NCBI GenBank assembly: GCA_002722885.1
Contig: PBNE01000012.1
Span: forward strand, 72,052 to 136,051
Reading direction: 5' to 3'
Length of the DNA: 64,000 bases
Origin: Rhodospirillaceae bacterium
GTDB lineage: Bacteria > Pseudomonadota > Alphaproteobacteria > SP197
The notes below the pieces were generated by a model. That model had not been told where the DNA came from, made no database searches, and saw nothing but the letters and a program-made list of their open reading frames with translations. Within the stretch, counting starts at the first letter, position 1. The number at the start of each line of letters is the position of its first letter. Shown here one piece after another: positions 8,481 to 17,587 of this stretch. Made by a program: the position numbers and the translations under genes.

Positions 8481-10883
8481 TTGCTATTACAAAACAAGAT
8501 ACGGCGATCGATATGGCGTCGATTGGCGCGGTCCTTCTGTTTGCTCGTGATCGTGTCCATTCTGGCGATTGGTGGCTTGGTTCTTTGGCTTCGCGAGTCT
8601 TTGCCACAACTTGACGGCACCATCCTTGTTGCCGGACCTACTGCGCCTGTCGAAATTTTCCGTGACACCTTTGGCATTCCGCACATTTTTGCTGAAAAGC
8701 CTAATGATGCCTACTTCGGTCTGGGCTACGCGCACGCTCAGGACCGCATGTTCCAGATGGAGAAGCAACGGCGGCTGAGTCAGGGCCGTCTCTCCGAGGT
8801 TCTGGGATCGATGACCCTGGAATACGATAAGTTCCTGCGCCTTCTCGACCTGCATCGTTCCGCTCAGGCCAGTGTCGCGGCGCTCAACCCGTCGGCCAGA
8901 GAATCGCTCAACGCCTATGCCGCAGGCGTGAACGCCTATCTTGCGAACCATAATGGCCCCTACTCGCCGGAGTTTGCAGTTCTGCTGGCCGATTACCCTG
9001 CAGCCTGGACGGCGGCTGACTCCGTGGCATGGCTCAAGGTCATGGCGCTGCATCTCTCGGGCAATTGGCGCGAGGAGGCCTTGAGAGCGGCCATGATCCA
9101 ACAGATCGGGGCCGACAGGACCAGCACGTTCTTCCCTCCACTGCCCGACGATGCGTCGGTGATCCTCGAAGAAGTCGAACTCCAACAGGTCTCGGCCCTG
9201 TCGGGCCTCCTGCAGGACCTTCTGCCGCTCCCGGGCAACGGTTCAAACAACTGGGTCGTTGATGGGCGCCATACGACTTCAGGCCACCCGCTTCTGGCCA
9301 ATGACCCGCATCTCGGTTTCTCGATTCCGGCGATCTGGTACCTGGCCCATCTTGAGGCTCCCGGCCTGTCGGTGGCAGGAGCAACGCTGCCAGGCATACC
9401 GCTTGTCATCGTGGGCACCAACGGCCGAATTGCATGGGGCGTGACGAACACCGGGCCCGATACACAGGACCTTTTCGTCGAGCGCCTGGATCCCAACGAT
9501 CCCAGGCGCTACCTGACGCCGGGCGGCTCCGAGTCCTTTGCCGTACGCCCGGAGACAATCTCAGTCCGATTTGGCGAAGACGAAGAGATCCCCATGCTGG
9601 AGACCCGCCATGGACCGGTCCTCAGCGGATTGTCATCACGGGTCAAGGGCCTAGCCGACGATGGCGAAGTGGTCGCCCTGAGCTGGACAATGCTGCAGGA
9701 CGATGATCGCTCGATCGAAGCAGGCCTCGACCTCCACACCGCGCGGGACTGGGGTCAGTTCGTGGCTTCGGGACGGACCTACTTCGGTCCCATGCAGAAC
9801 ATTGTCTACGCAGATCACCGCGGCAACATCGGCCTTGTTGCGCCAGCGCTGGTACCAATCCGTAAGGCCGGTGAGGGACTCGTGCCTGTTGCAGGCTGGG
9901 ATGGAGAGTCAGATTGGATCGGACAGGTGCCGTTCCACGATCTGCCCAGTGTGTTCAATCCGAACTCTGGCATGATCGCGACGGCCAATGAGCAGATCGT
10001 GGGTCCCGAGTATCCCTATCTCCTGGGGCACCAATGGCAACCCGGCTTCCGTGGTGACCGCATCCGTGAACGCCTGCGCAGCACTGCGGATCATGATCTC
10101 GAAAGCTTTTCGGCTCTCCAGAGCGATACGGTCTCGCTGTTCGCGCGCGACATCCTGCCCTTCATGCTGAAAGCGGAACCGCAGACAGATGCGGGACGCC
10201 AGCTTCAGGCAGCGCTCTCAGGCTGGGATGGCACGATGGATGCTGACATCGCCCAGCCGACCGTCTTCCACGCCTGGTATCGCGAGTTCACGCGCTCGGT
10301 CTATCAGGATGACCTGGGTGATCTGTTTCACGATGCCTGGTGGTTCAGACCCGTGTTCACACTGTCGCTGACCGAACGCGATCCCTACGGTTGGTGCCAC
10401 GACAGTGTTTCTGGAGAGAAACCGACCTGTCTGGACCTCGCCGGAACAGCGTTCGACGCAGCCGCGCTGTTTCTTATCGACCGCTTTGGCAATGACCCTA
10501 CCGGCTGGGCCTGGGGTGACGTTCATGCACTCAAGCTGCGTCACCAACTCTTCGGCCTGGTTCCTCTGCTCGACACGATGACAGGCTTTGACGCTCCACT
10601 CGGCGGCAGCCGCTTCACAATCGCCACAGCAAGCTACATCTTCAACTCCGACGACAGGGCGTTTGAAGCTCTGCATGGTCCGGTGCTGCGCGCCGTGGTC
10701 GATCTCGCCGATCCCGTGACAGGTCATTTCGTCATTTTGCCCGGACAATCCGGCAACCCTTTCTCACTCTACTACGGCAACATGGTGGACAGATGGCTTG
10801 CCAACGATCCCGTTGCCATCCCGTTCGGACGAGATCAGATCGACGCGGCCCATCAATTGGTGCTAGAGCCTGTGACCCCATAG
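8481..10883 (+). CDS. Penicillin acylase family amidase (Ntn hydrolase), membrane-anchored or exported
   Basis: An N-terminal nucleophile hydrolase of ~800 residues that would be self-cleaved into alpha and beta chains. After a basic N-terminus there is one hydrophobic segment (CLLVIVSILAIGGLVLWL), a signal anchor or signal peptide, so it acts in the periplasm. The alpha chain has VEIFRDTFGIPHIFAEKPND and GLGYAHAQDRMFQMEK. LPGNGSNNWVVDG marks the processing site, with the nucleophile Ser at about residue 255. Substrates in this family include N-acyl homoserine lactones and beta-lactams; which applies is unknown. The TTG at 8481 is the best start after the CoA-transferase stop; the frame extends further upstream only inside that gene. 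Confidence 0.85.
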   Translation: MLLQNKIRRSIWRRLARSFCLLVIVSILAIGGLVLWLRESLPQLDGTILVAGPTAPVEIFRDTFGIPHIFAEKPNDAYFGLGYAHAQDRMFQMEKQRRLSQGRLSEVLGSMTLEYDKFLRLLDLHRSAQASVAALNPSARESLNAYAAGVNAYLANHNGPYSPEFAVLLADYPAAWTAADSVAWLKVMALHLSGNWREEALRAAMIQQIGADRTSTFFPPLPDDASVILEEVELQQVSALSGLLQDLLPLPGNGSNNWVVDGRHTTSGHPLLANDPHLGFSIPAIWYLAHLEAPGLSVAGATLPGIPLVIVGTNGRIAWGVTNTGPDTQDLFVERLDPNDPRRYLTPGGSESFAVRPETISVRFGEDEEIPMLETRHGPVLSGLSSRVKGLADDGEVVALSWTMLQDDDRSIEAGLDLHTARDWGQFVASGRTYFGPMQNIVYADHRGNIGLVAPALVPIRKAGEGLVPVAGWDGESDWIGQVPFHDLPSVFNPNSGMIATANEQIVGPEYPYLLGHQWQPGFRGDRIRERLRSTADHDLESFSALQSDTVSLFARDILPFMLKAEPQTDAGRQLQAALSGWDGTMDADIAQPTVFHAWYREFTRSVYQDDLGDLFHDAWWFRPVFTLSLTERDPYGWCHDSVSGEKPTCLDLAGTAFDAAALFLIDRFGNDPTGWAWGDVHALKLRHQLFGLVPLLDTMTGFDAPLGGSRFTIATASYIFNSDDRAFEALHGPVLRAVVDLADPVTGHFVILPGQSGNPFSLYYGNMVDRWLANDPVAIPFGRDQIDAAHQLVLEPVTP

Positions 10884-10926
10884 AGCCGGCCAAGGTCCGG
10901 ACAAGAGTGTTAAGTGGAGACATCGC

Positions 10927-11718
10927 GTGGACGTGGTTCGTGTACACCGGGGTGATGCCCCACTGATCGTGAACTTTCCCCATGTCGGCATCCATCTGCC
11001 TGCCAACATCGCCGACACCATGACGCCTTTGGCGCGCCATGTGCCGGACACGGACTGGCATGTCGACAGGCTGTACGGCTTTGCGAAGGACATGGGGGCG
11101 ACGACGATCGCGTCGACACACTCACGCTATGTGATCGATCTCAATCGTGCCCCCGACAACAAACCGCTCTACCCCGGAGCGGAAAACACCGAGCTCTGTC
11201 CGCTGACAACCTTCGATCACGAGCCGATTTATCTTCCCGGTCAGGAACCGGATCAGGCGGAGGTCGCACGCCGCATCGAGACCTTCTGGACGCCATATCA
11301 CGAGACGATTGCGAGCGAGATCGACAGGCTGCGGCAGCAACACGACAAGGTCCTGCTCTGGGACGGCCATTCCATTCGTTCTGAAGTGCCGCGTTTCTTC
11401 GATGCACGCCTGCCAGATTTCAATCTCGGAACAGGAGACGGCATCGCGGCCGCTCCGGAACTCGCCGAAGCCGTCTTAGCATCGGCAGAGGCCGAGAACG
11501 CCTACACAACGGCCTACAACGGTCGCTTCAAGGGTGGCTACATCACGCGAAACTTCGCCAATCCGACAAATAGCGTACACGCCATCCAGCTCGAGCTGTC
11601 TCAGATCACCTACATGGAAGAGACCTTGCCGTTCCGCTATCTGCCTGAAGCGGCAGCACAGGTTTCCGGCGCGATCGAGCGTATGGTGCGCACGGCCTGC
11701 GACTGGATTACAGGCTGA
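10927..11718 (+). CDS. hutG: N-formylglutamate amidohydrolase family protein
   Basis: 263 residues with the motifs of N-formylglutamate deformylases: VNFPHVGIHLP, DTDWHVDRLYGFA, SRYVIDLNRAPDN and LLWDGHSI, containing the metal-binding Asp/His/Glu residues. These enzymes release formate and glutamate in the five-step histidine degradation route. No other hut gene is present, so a different N-acyl amino acid is possible. It starts with GTG at 10927 and ends one base before the convergent flavin reductase. It resembles the second family member at 51172-51963 only in family motifs, so the two are not recent duplicates. Confidence 0.82.
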   Translation: MDVVRVHRGDAPLIVNFPHVGIHLPANIADTMTPLARHVPDTDWHVDRLYGFAKDMGATTIASTHSRYVIDLNRAPDNKPLYPGAENTELCPLTTFDHEPIYLPGQEPDQAEVARRIETFWTPYHETIASEIDRLRQQHDKVLLWDGHSIRSEVPRFFDARLPDFNLGTGDGIAAAPELAEAVLASAEAENAYTTAYNGRFKGGYITRNFANPTNSVHAIQLELSQITYMEETLPFRYLPEAAAQVSGAIERMVRTACDWITG

Positions 11719-12234
11719 TCAGACCCACTCCGTGTCCGTCGCATCCGGCGTGATTTCACGATAGGCGCCCTGGTAATAGAGGAGCGGCGCCGATGGCGTG
11801 CCGACCTGCATATTGAACGCCTCACCGACAAAAATCACATGATCGCCGCCGTCATAGTGGAAGCGGGTGTAACACTCGAACATCGCCAGCGAATCAGGAA
11901 AGAGCGGGCACCGTGTTACACCGGTGTCAAATTCGACTCCTTCCCACTTGTCGAGCGAGGGACGAGCGAACCGGTTCGACAGATCCTTCTGGGAATCCGC
12001 AAGAATGTTTACCGCGAAGAAGTCACAACTCTCGAACTTGTTGAGGCTGTGAGCCTGCCGCGAGAGGCTGAAGAGCACCATCGGTGGATCGAGCGAAACG
12101 GAGTTGAACGAGTTGCAGGTCACGCCCAGTCGTTCGCCGTCACGCGTGTGCGACGTGATGATTGTGACACCGGTTGCGAACATGCCCAGAGCATCGCGCA
12201 GCTGGCGTGGAGAGAAGTTGCGTTTCCGGGTCAT
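11719..12234 (-). CDS. Flavin reductase (DIM6/NTAB family)
   Basis: 171 residues of the FMN-binding split-barrel family that supplies reduced flavin to two-component monooxygenases. The visible hallmarks are LRDALGMFATGVTIITSHTR at the start, the flavin-binding GVTCNSFNSVSLDPPMVLFS, and FAVNILADSQKDLSNRFA. An ATG start at 12234 gives the full family length. No partner monooxygenase is adjacent. It abuts the hutG-like gene tail to tail with no spacer. The 185 bases between it and the SLC13 gene form a divergent promoter region with no further gene seen. Confidence 0.87.
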   Translation of the reverse strand: MTRKRNFSPRQLRDALGMFATGVTIITSHTRDGERLGVTCNSFNSVSLDPPMVLFSLSRQAHSLNKFESCDFFAVNILADSQKDLSNRFARPSLDKWEGVEFDTGVTRCPLFPDSLAMFECYTRFHYDGGDHVIFVGEAFNMQVGTPSAPLLYYQGAYREITPDATDTEWV

Positions 12235-12419
12235 AACGATCCTTGTGTCGCAAAGAAAGCAAATCTCGGCTGTTCCCGCATCCTACGACCAGGAGACGCC
12301 CGCTGCACAGCCCATTGCGAAAAAACTGCCTTCACACACGACGATGCAGCATGTTGTAAACTTTCGTCCATGATGGTCGCCCTGCATAGCGTGGCAAAGC
12401 AGAATCCTCGGCGTGCGCC

Positions 12420-14270
12420 ATGACCGGATCCGAGCCGGGAATTTTGATGTGGGTCGTGTTCGCCATCACATTGGCGGCCGTGGTGCTATATGCGACCGAG
12501 TACTTCACGCTCGAGTTCACGTCGATCGCTACGATCACCGTCCTGCTCATGCTCTTCTTCCTGTTTCCGGTACCAGGACCCGATGGCGACAACGCGCTCG
12601 ATGCCGCGCGCCTGCTGGCGGGTTTTGCCGACCCAGCTCTTCTTACCGTGCTGTGCATGCTGGTGATGGGTCAGGGTCTCATCCAGACTGGCGCATCGCA
12701 TCGCGTTGCCCGGATCATCCTCCGCCTGGCGCGGGGCAGCGGAAAGCTTGCTATCGGCATCACGCTTCTGTTGGCCATGATCCTAAGCGGTGTCAGCAAT
12801 AACACACCGCTTGTTGTGGTCTTCATTCCCGTCATGCAAGCCCTGGCGGATCAGGACCGGCGATCGTCCAGCAAGGTGATGATCCCCCTCTCCTACGCCG
12901 CAATCCTGGGCGGTATGACCACCCTGATCGGCTCCAGCACCAATCTTCTGGTGTCGGGTTCCTTGGTCGATATGGGGCAGGCCGGCTTCACCATGTTTTC
13001 GTTCACGATCCCGGGGCTCGTTGTGGCTGTTGTCGGCCTCGCCTATGCAGGGCTGATTGCCCCGCGCCTGTTGCCCAAACGCGACTCCATGGCCGGAACT
13101 CTCGTCGGATCTTCGGGGCGGCAATATCTCGCGGAGTTGACGGTTGGTACCCATTCCAACCTCGATGGCCACGCATCGGAATCCGGCATGTTCCCTGCAC
13201 TGACCGATGTGACCGTGCAAATGGTCCAGCGTGGTGAGCATGCGGAATTGGCTCCTTTCGAACAGGTGGTTCTCCGCCCTCGTGACACGCTTGTTGTTGC
13301 AGGCACACGACAGGCGCTGATGGACTTGCTCGAGCGTGATACCGGGTTGATCGGCGATACCGATGCCAGCACGCTCGATGGTGAGAGTCCCGTCACGCCC
13401 CGTCGTCCGGGCGACGAACAGGTCCTGATCGAGGCCATGATCGCGCCAGCGAGCCGCATGGTTGGCAATAATCTCGAGCAGATCGGTTTCCGCCGTCGTT
13501 TCAACTGTATCGTGCTGGGTCTGCAACGCCGGTCGCGCATGATCCGGCAACGCGTCACCGAAATCCGCCTGGAAGCAGGCGACGTCTTGCTTGTGCGCGG
13601 CCGTCGCGATGATCTGCGTGCCCTGCGATCAAATCCCGATCTTCTGATCATGGAGTGGTCTGCCGCCGAGATTCCAAACCTTCACCTGGCCCGCCGCGCC
13701 CTCATCATCGTTGGATTGGTGATTGCCGCGATTTCGTTCAACCTCGTGCCGGTCGTGATCGCCGCAATGTCCGGCGCAGCAGCCATGCTGTTGTTGAGCT
13801 GTCTCAACATCCGTCAGGCCGGCCGATCTATCGAAAGCAAGGTCGTGATGCTGATTGCGGCCGCGCTTGCTCTTGGACATGCGATGCAGGCCACCGGTGG
13901 TGCCGTATTCTTGGCAGATATTGCCGTCGCCATCGTCGGAACGAGCCACCCTGCGATCCTGCTTTCCGTGTTTTTCCTCATGGTCGCGCTGATCACCAAT
14001 GTTCTCAGTAACAATGCCGCCGCGGTTCTCTTCACCCCCATCGCCGTCAGCCTAGCAAACGGCGTCGGCGTCGACCCCTTGCCCTTTGCCGTGACGGTTG
14101 TCATTGCCGCGAGTTGCTCCTTCGCCACCCCTGTCGGCTACCAGACAAACCTCCTCGTAATGGCGCCCGGACATTACAAGTTCAGTGACTTCATTCGCGC
14201 GGGCCTGCCGCTGGTGTTCGTGGTTTGGCTTGCCTTCTCCCTCTTCGCGCCGTTCTACTACGGTCTCTGA
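12420..14270 (+). CDS. SLC13 family permease with two TrkA-C domains
   Basis: Inner-membrane anion or solute transporter of the ArsB/NhaD/DASS type, 616 residues. About ten hydrophobic segments flank a central soluble part (~residues 215-415) that contains two regulatory RCK/TrkA-C-like domains (PFEQVVLRPRDTLVVAGTRQ; EIRLEAGDVLLVRGRRDDL). SGVSNNTPLVVVFIPV and VLSNNAAAVLFTPIA are the paired substrate-binding hairpins of the family. It may start at 12420 or at the Met at 12447. The predicted cargo is a dicarboxylate, sulfate or similar anion and cannot be fixed from sequence. Confidence 0.87.
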   Translation: MTGSEPGILMWVVFAITLAAVVLYATEYFTLEFTSIATITVLLMLFFLFPVPGPDGDNALDAARLLAGFADPALLTVLCMLVMGQGLIQTGASHRVARIILRLARGSGKLAIGITLLLAMILSGVSNNTPLVVVFIPVMQALADQDRRSSSKVMIPLSYAAILGGMTTLIGSSTNLLVSGSLVDMGQAGFTMFSFTIPGLVVAVVGLAYAGLIAPRLLPKRDSMAGTLVGSSGRQYLAELTVGTHSNLDGHASESGMFPALTDVTVQMVQRGEHAELAPFEQVVLRPRDTLVVAGTRQALMDLLERDTGLIGDTDASTLDGESPVTPRRPGDEQVLIEAMIAPASRMVGNNLEQIGFRRRFNCIVLGLQRRSRMIRQRVTEIRLEAGDVLLVRGRRDDLRALRSNPDLLIMEWSAAEIPNLHLARRALIIVGLVIAAISFNLVPVVIAAMSGAAAMLLLSCLNIRQAGRSIESKVVMLIAAALALGHAMQATGGAVFLADIAVAIVGTSHPAILLSVFFLMVALITNVLSNNAAAVLFTPIAVSLANGVGVDPLPFAVTVVIAASCSFATPVGYQTNLLVMAPGHYKFSDFIRAGLPLVFVVWLAFSLFAPFYYGL

Positions 14271-14280
14271 CAGGCCCGCG

Positions 14281-15057
14281 ATGACACGAGAAAACGACGC
14301 CTCCATAGCTCTCACCAGTGCCAGCTCCGATTCGGAAAGGCGAGCCAGACCTCTGACTTTCTTCTTCGGAACGCGCGAGCAGCCGTGCCCCTATCTGCCT
14401 GATCGCCTGGAGAGCAAGGTCGTGACCGATCTCTCAGGCTCCCACGCACAGCAACTGCATGATGAGCTGACGCTGGCCGGATTCCGACGCAGCCATAACC
14501 TCGTCTACCGGCCGGCCTGTAAGGGGTGTTCGGCCTGTGTGCCCGTTCGCATTCCGGTCGAACAGTTCGAAGCGTCCCGCTCGCAACGGCGCAACCTTCG
14601 GATCAACAGCGACCTTCATGTCGAAGCCGTGACTGCCCAGGCCACGCTTGAGCACTACGGTTTGTTCGATCGGTACCAGCAGGCCCGCCACCAAGGTGGC
14701 GGCATGTCGACCATGTCGTTCGACGACTATCGCGCCATGGTCGAAGAAACACCGGTCGAAACCCGTCTTGTCGAAGTTCGCGACACGGTGGGCGAACTGC
14801 TTGCAGTGTCCCTCAGTGACTGGCTGGGAGACGGCCTCTCAGGCATCTACAAATACTTCACTCCGGATCAGGGACACCGCAGCTTCGGCACCTTTCTGAT
14901 CCTCTGGCACATCCAGGAGGCGCGCCGAGCCGGCCTGCCCTATGTCTACCTGGGCTACTGGATCGCCGACTGCTCCAAGATGTCCTATAAGACCCGCTTC
15001 CAGCCGCTTGAGGAATTGACTGACGACGGCTGGGCGCTGATGGCCCCAGAGACCTAG
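14281..15057 (+). CDS. bpt: Aspartate/glutamate leucyltransferase (N-end rule)
   Basis: Bpt/ATE1-type enzyme that transfers Leu from Leu-tRNA to the N-terminus of proteins starting with Asp or Glu, marking them for ClpS/ClpAP degradation in the cytosol. It opens after a short tail with LTFFFGTREQPCPYLPDRLE and has the Cys cluster RPACKGCSACVPVRIPVEQF, SRSQRRNLR and the C-terminal GLPYVYLGYWIADCSKMSYK. The length of 258 residues is normal. The ATG at 14281 is 10 bases after the SLC13 stop. The enzyme is widespread in alphaproteobacteria. Confidence 0.93.
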   Translation: MTRENDASIALTSASSDSERRARPLTFFFGTREQPCPYLPDRLESKVVTDLSGSHAQQLHDELTLAGFRRSHNLVYRPACKGCSACVPVRIPVEQFEASRSQRRNLRINSDLHVEAVTAQATLEHYGLFDRYQQARHQGGGMSTMSFDDYRAMVEETPVETRLVEVRDTVGELLAVSLSDWLGDGLSGIYKYFTPDQGHRSFGTFLILWHIQEARRAGLPYVYLGYWIADCSKMSYKTRFQPLEELTDDGWALMAPET

Positions 15058-15068
15058 TTCTCGGGCAA

Positions 15069-15254
15069 TCACTCCAGCAACAGGGTGGTGATCTCCGGGA
15101 TCAGCCACATCAGGGGCAGCCCGACTATCTGAATGATAACGAACGGCACGAAGCCTTTGTAGATCTGCACCGTCGTGATGCCCGGCGGCGCCATACCGCG
15201 CAGATAGAACAGCGCAAATCCGAACGGCGGTGTCAGGAACGAGGTCTGCAGGGC
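15069..15254 (-). pseudogene. C-terminal remnant of a TRAP transporter large permease (DctM)
   Basis: Reading the minus strand gives ALQTSFLTPPFGFALFYLRG, then MAPPGITTVQIYKGFVPFV and a final hydrophobic helix ending at TGA (15071-15069). This is the unmistakable last ~60 residues of DctM-type permeases. It is in the same frame as the preceding DUF1989 gene, separated from it only by that gene's TGA at 15257-15255. The last residues of the DUF1989 frame (AAIVVI) look like the DctM residues that normally precede LQTSFLTPP. A deletion therefore appears to have removed the rest of the transporter. Confidence 0.78.
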
Positions 15255-15845
15255 TCAAATGACGACGATCGCCGCGCCTCTCGGGGTACCGTGGCTGATA
15301 TCCCCGACGCTTGAGGGACAGGCGGAACAGATCAGAACCAGGTCCATCTCGGCCCGCAGCTCGACGTAGTCTCCGGGCTCGGCTACTGATGGCTCATCGA
15401 CGAGCGAGCCGTCATCCCGCACCACGGCGTGCTCAAAGAGATTCCAGGGGCACGGAATCGTCTCACATTGGCGGCCGAAGCCCGCCAGAACGTCCTTCAG
15501 ATTGTCCTGACAGTTAGGATTGTCCGGCGGCGCACCGTAGAACACATTGCTCTCGGTACTGCAGGCCGCGTGCAATGTGTCGTGAATACCCGGCGATGTG
15601 TCATCCAGGATTGTCAGCATCGGCCTGAAGCGCGTGCTGACCAGCACATCTTCGGGCTTGAAGAGAATCCGATAGGTCGCCGAGCGGCTGTGTTCCATCG
15701 AAAGGTGCTCGGCAAGGTCCGCACCGCAGAACGCCCAGGTGTCGACGACCTGATGGCCTTCGCTGTTGACGACACGAACAACCTCTCCTTCCGAGAGGGT
15801 AACGCTGCGTGCTTCGCCGGCCGGAATATCAATCGTGTGTGTCAT
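15255..15845 (-). CDS. DUF1989 / urea carboxylase-associated family protein, probably C-terminally altered
   Basis: 196 residues of the family encoded beside urea carboxylases and in amine catabolic operons, of uncertain chemistry. Seen here are MTHTIDIPAGEARSVTLSEG, EGHQVVDTWAF, MEHSRSATYRI, CPWNLFEHAV and LVLICSACPSSVGD. These hold the conserved Cys and His residues thought to bind metal. The ATG at 15845 follows GGAGA at good spacing; the longer frame to 15902 is unlikely. The last few residues appear to derive from a deleted dctM gene (see 15069-15254), so the natural C-terminus may have been lost. Confidence 0.75.
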   Translation of the reverse strand: MTHTIDIPAGEARSVTLSEGEVVRVVNSEGHQVVDTWAFCGADLAEHLSMEHSRSATYRILFKPEDVLVSTRFRPMLTILDDTSPGIHDTLHAACSTESNVFYGAPPDNPNCQDNLKDVLAGFGRQCETIPCPWNLFEHAVVRDDGSLVDEPSVAEPGDYVELRAEMDLVLICSACPSSVGDISHGTPRGAAIVVI

Positions 15846-16043
15846 GATGGTGTCTCCTGAAAGCACCGAAAGGAACCGCGATCGCTCAAACAGCACGGCC
15901 ACGCGGCCCTAAAGCACGTCGCTGAGTCAAGAATGACGGCGCCACTCCAGACAAACAAGGGTTCTGCCCATTTCAGGGTCTTGTAGAGAGGACCAAAGCC
16001 GTTCAAAACACGCGCCGGTTCGACATCACCAAGAGCACCCGAG

Positions 16044-16910
16044 ATGGCCTTCAACGAGTACGGCAAAATCATGCGCATCGGTCTGCGGCACGCCCGCGAT
16101 GCCTTCCTCGATCCGGACACGATCGCAGCGCAGTGGAAGCTGCTGAACTATCACAGCGAGCCTGATTTCGAAGCCGCTCTCACCGAATACGATGGATTTG
16201 TCGAAGTCCTCGATCTGGCTGGGGCCGACGTTCATTTCCTGCCCTCAGCCGAGACCCTTTCGATTGATGCCATCTATGTGCGCGACGCCTCGATCCCGTC
16301 GCCAGCCGGCGTTATCCACTGCAAGATGGGAAAACCGGCCCGCGAAGCCGAGCCTGGTGTTAATGGCGCGGGCTACGACGGAGATGGCGTGAAGATCGCC
16401 GGTGCGATAACCGGTGACGGCCGCATCGAAGGGGGTGATTTCGTCTGGCTGGACGACAAAACCTGTGCGGTGGCCAATGGCTACAGGACCAATCCCGAGG
16501 GAATTCGCCAGCTCAAAGTGCTGCTGGGCGATGATGTCCATGTCGAGGTCTGCCCTCTTCCCCACTACAAGGGCCCCGGTGACGTCTTCCATCTGATGTC
16601 GATCCTGTCGCCGCTCGACCGCGATCTGGCGCTGGTTTATTCACCGCTGATACCCGTGCCGTTCCGCAACTGGTTGCTCGAACGTGGATTGAACTTCGTC
16701 GAAGTTCCTGACAAAGAGTTCGAAAGCATGGGCTGCAACGTGCTGGCGACCGCACCACGCCGATGTGTCATGGTGGACGGCAACCCGGAGACACGCCGAC
16801 GTCTGGAAGCCGCCGGTTGCGACGTCCACACCTACAAGGCCAGCGAAATCAGCCGGAAGGGCGAAGGCGGTCCGACCTGTCTGACCCGACCTCTCGAGCG
16901 AGAGGGTTGA
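16044..16910 (+). CDS. Amidinotransferase/dimethylarginine dimethylaminohydrolase-like enzyme
   Basis: 288 residues of the guanidino-group-modifying superfamily (arginine deiminases, DDAH). The acidic substrate loop IYVRDASIPSPAG, the GRIEGGDFVWLDD glutamate motif, the catalytic His in GDVFHLMSILSPLD and the nucleophile Cys in GGPTCLTRPLE at the extreme C-terminus are all present. It should hydrolyse or transfer the amidino group of an arginine-like compound, releasing citrulline plus an amine or ammonia. Two amidotransferase genes follow on the other strand. Exact substrate unknown. Confidence 0.8.
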   Translation: MAFNEYGKIMRIGLRHARDAFLDPDTIAAQWKLLNYHSEPDFEAALTEYDGFVEVLDLAGADVHFLPSAETLSIDAIYVRDASIPSPAGVIHCKMGKPAREAEPGVNGAGYDGDGVKIAGAITGDGRIEGGDFVWLDDKTCAVANGYRTNPEGIRQLKVLLGDDVHVEVCPLPHYKGPGDVFHLMSILSPLDRDLALVYSPLIPVPFRNWLLERGLNFVEVPDKEFESMGCNVLATAPRRCVMVDGNPETRRRLEAAGCDVHTYKASEISRKGEGGPTCLTRPLEREG

Positions 16911-16983
16911 GGGCCGAACAATATTGTCATAAATTGCCTAAGAAGTTAGCAATAACTTTATGATATTATGCTGTTTTCGTGGA

Positions 16984-17587
16984 TTACGGGTTTTCTAGCC
17001 ACGCACGGACAAAATGTTTGGTCCACGTCTGAATCGAGGTTTCATAGGTTTCCGAAAGGCGGATCTGCTGCTGCAGTCTCTGGGCACCGGGTCAGCCTAG
17101 CTAGCTTTCGTTGTCTCCGAACCAGTCCGGAATGTCCTCGCCGCGGACGTCGGGATGGCACTGCATCCCGATCGCGCGGCCCAGACAAAATGCCTCGACG
17201 GGGAAGGCTTCGCTGCGGTCAGCTCAAGCGGAAAAAACCCAGCTCCATCAGACCATCCGGCCTGGGGCTGCCTTCACTGCCGAAGGCCGTGGCGATCATC
17301 TGTGCGCCCAGGCACAGATCCAACATCGGCCTGTCACCAGCTTCGATCAGGGCCTTGAGCCACGCGATCTCACGCATCAACCATGGCCAGCGCTCGGTAT
17401 CGCGCATCGAGCCTTCGATCCCGCCTGCCACAACCACCGCAGCGTAGGACGAGCGATCATTCGGGAGCGGATCACCTTTGGGATGACAGAGGAAATCTAC
17501 GCCGTAGACCATACTCCGAAGGACATCGGCGATACGCGTGCTGGTCCATTCGGAACGATGCACAAGCTAGAGAACGCGATCAGCCAT
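16984..17587 (-). pseudogene. Glutamine amidotransferase paralogue, decayed
   Basis: Tandem copy of the next gene upstream. The ATG at 17587 overlaps its stop by 8 bases. Codon 7 is TAG (17569-17567) where the intact copy has Tyr (VLYILH versus VL-stop-LVH). The frame then reads well to LDLCLGAQMIATAFGSEG and GFFRLS-stop (17219). The next ~40 residues of the intact protein are missing. Two further pieces follow in other frames: FPVEAFCLGRAIGMQCHPD (His motif) and IRLSETYETSIQTWTKHFVR, ending at TAA 16986-16984. One nonsense codon, one deletion and at least one frameshift make it non-functional. Confidence 0.82.

Noticed and set aside
15842..16120. 92-codon minus-strand frame upstream of the DUF1989 gene
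   Set aside because: Overlaps the start of the well-supported amidinohydrolase, has no ribosome site and no recognisable motif.
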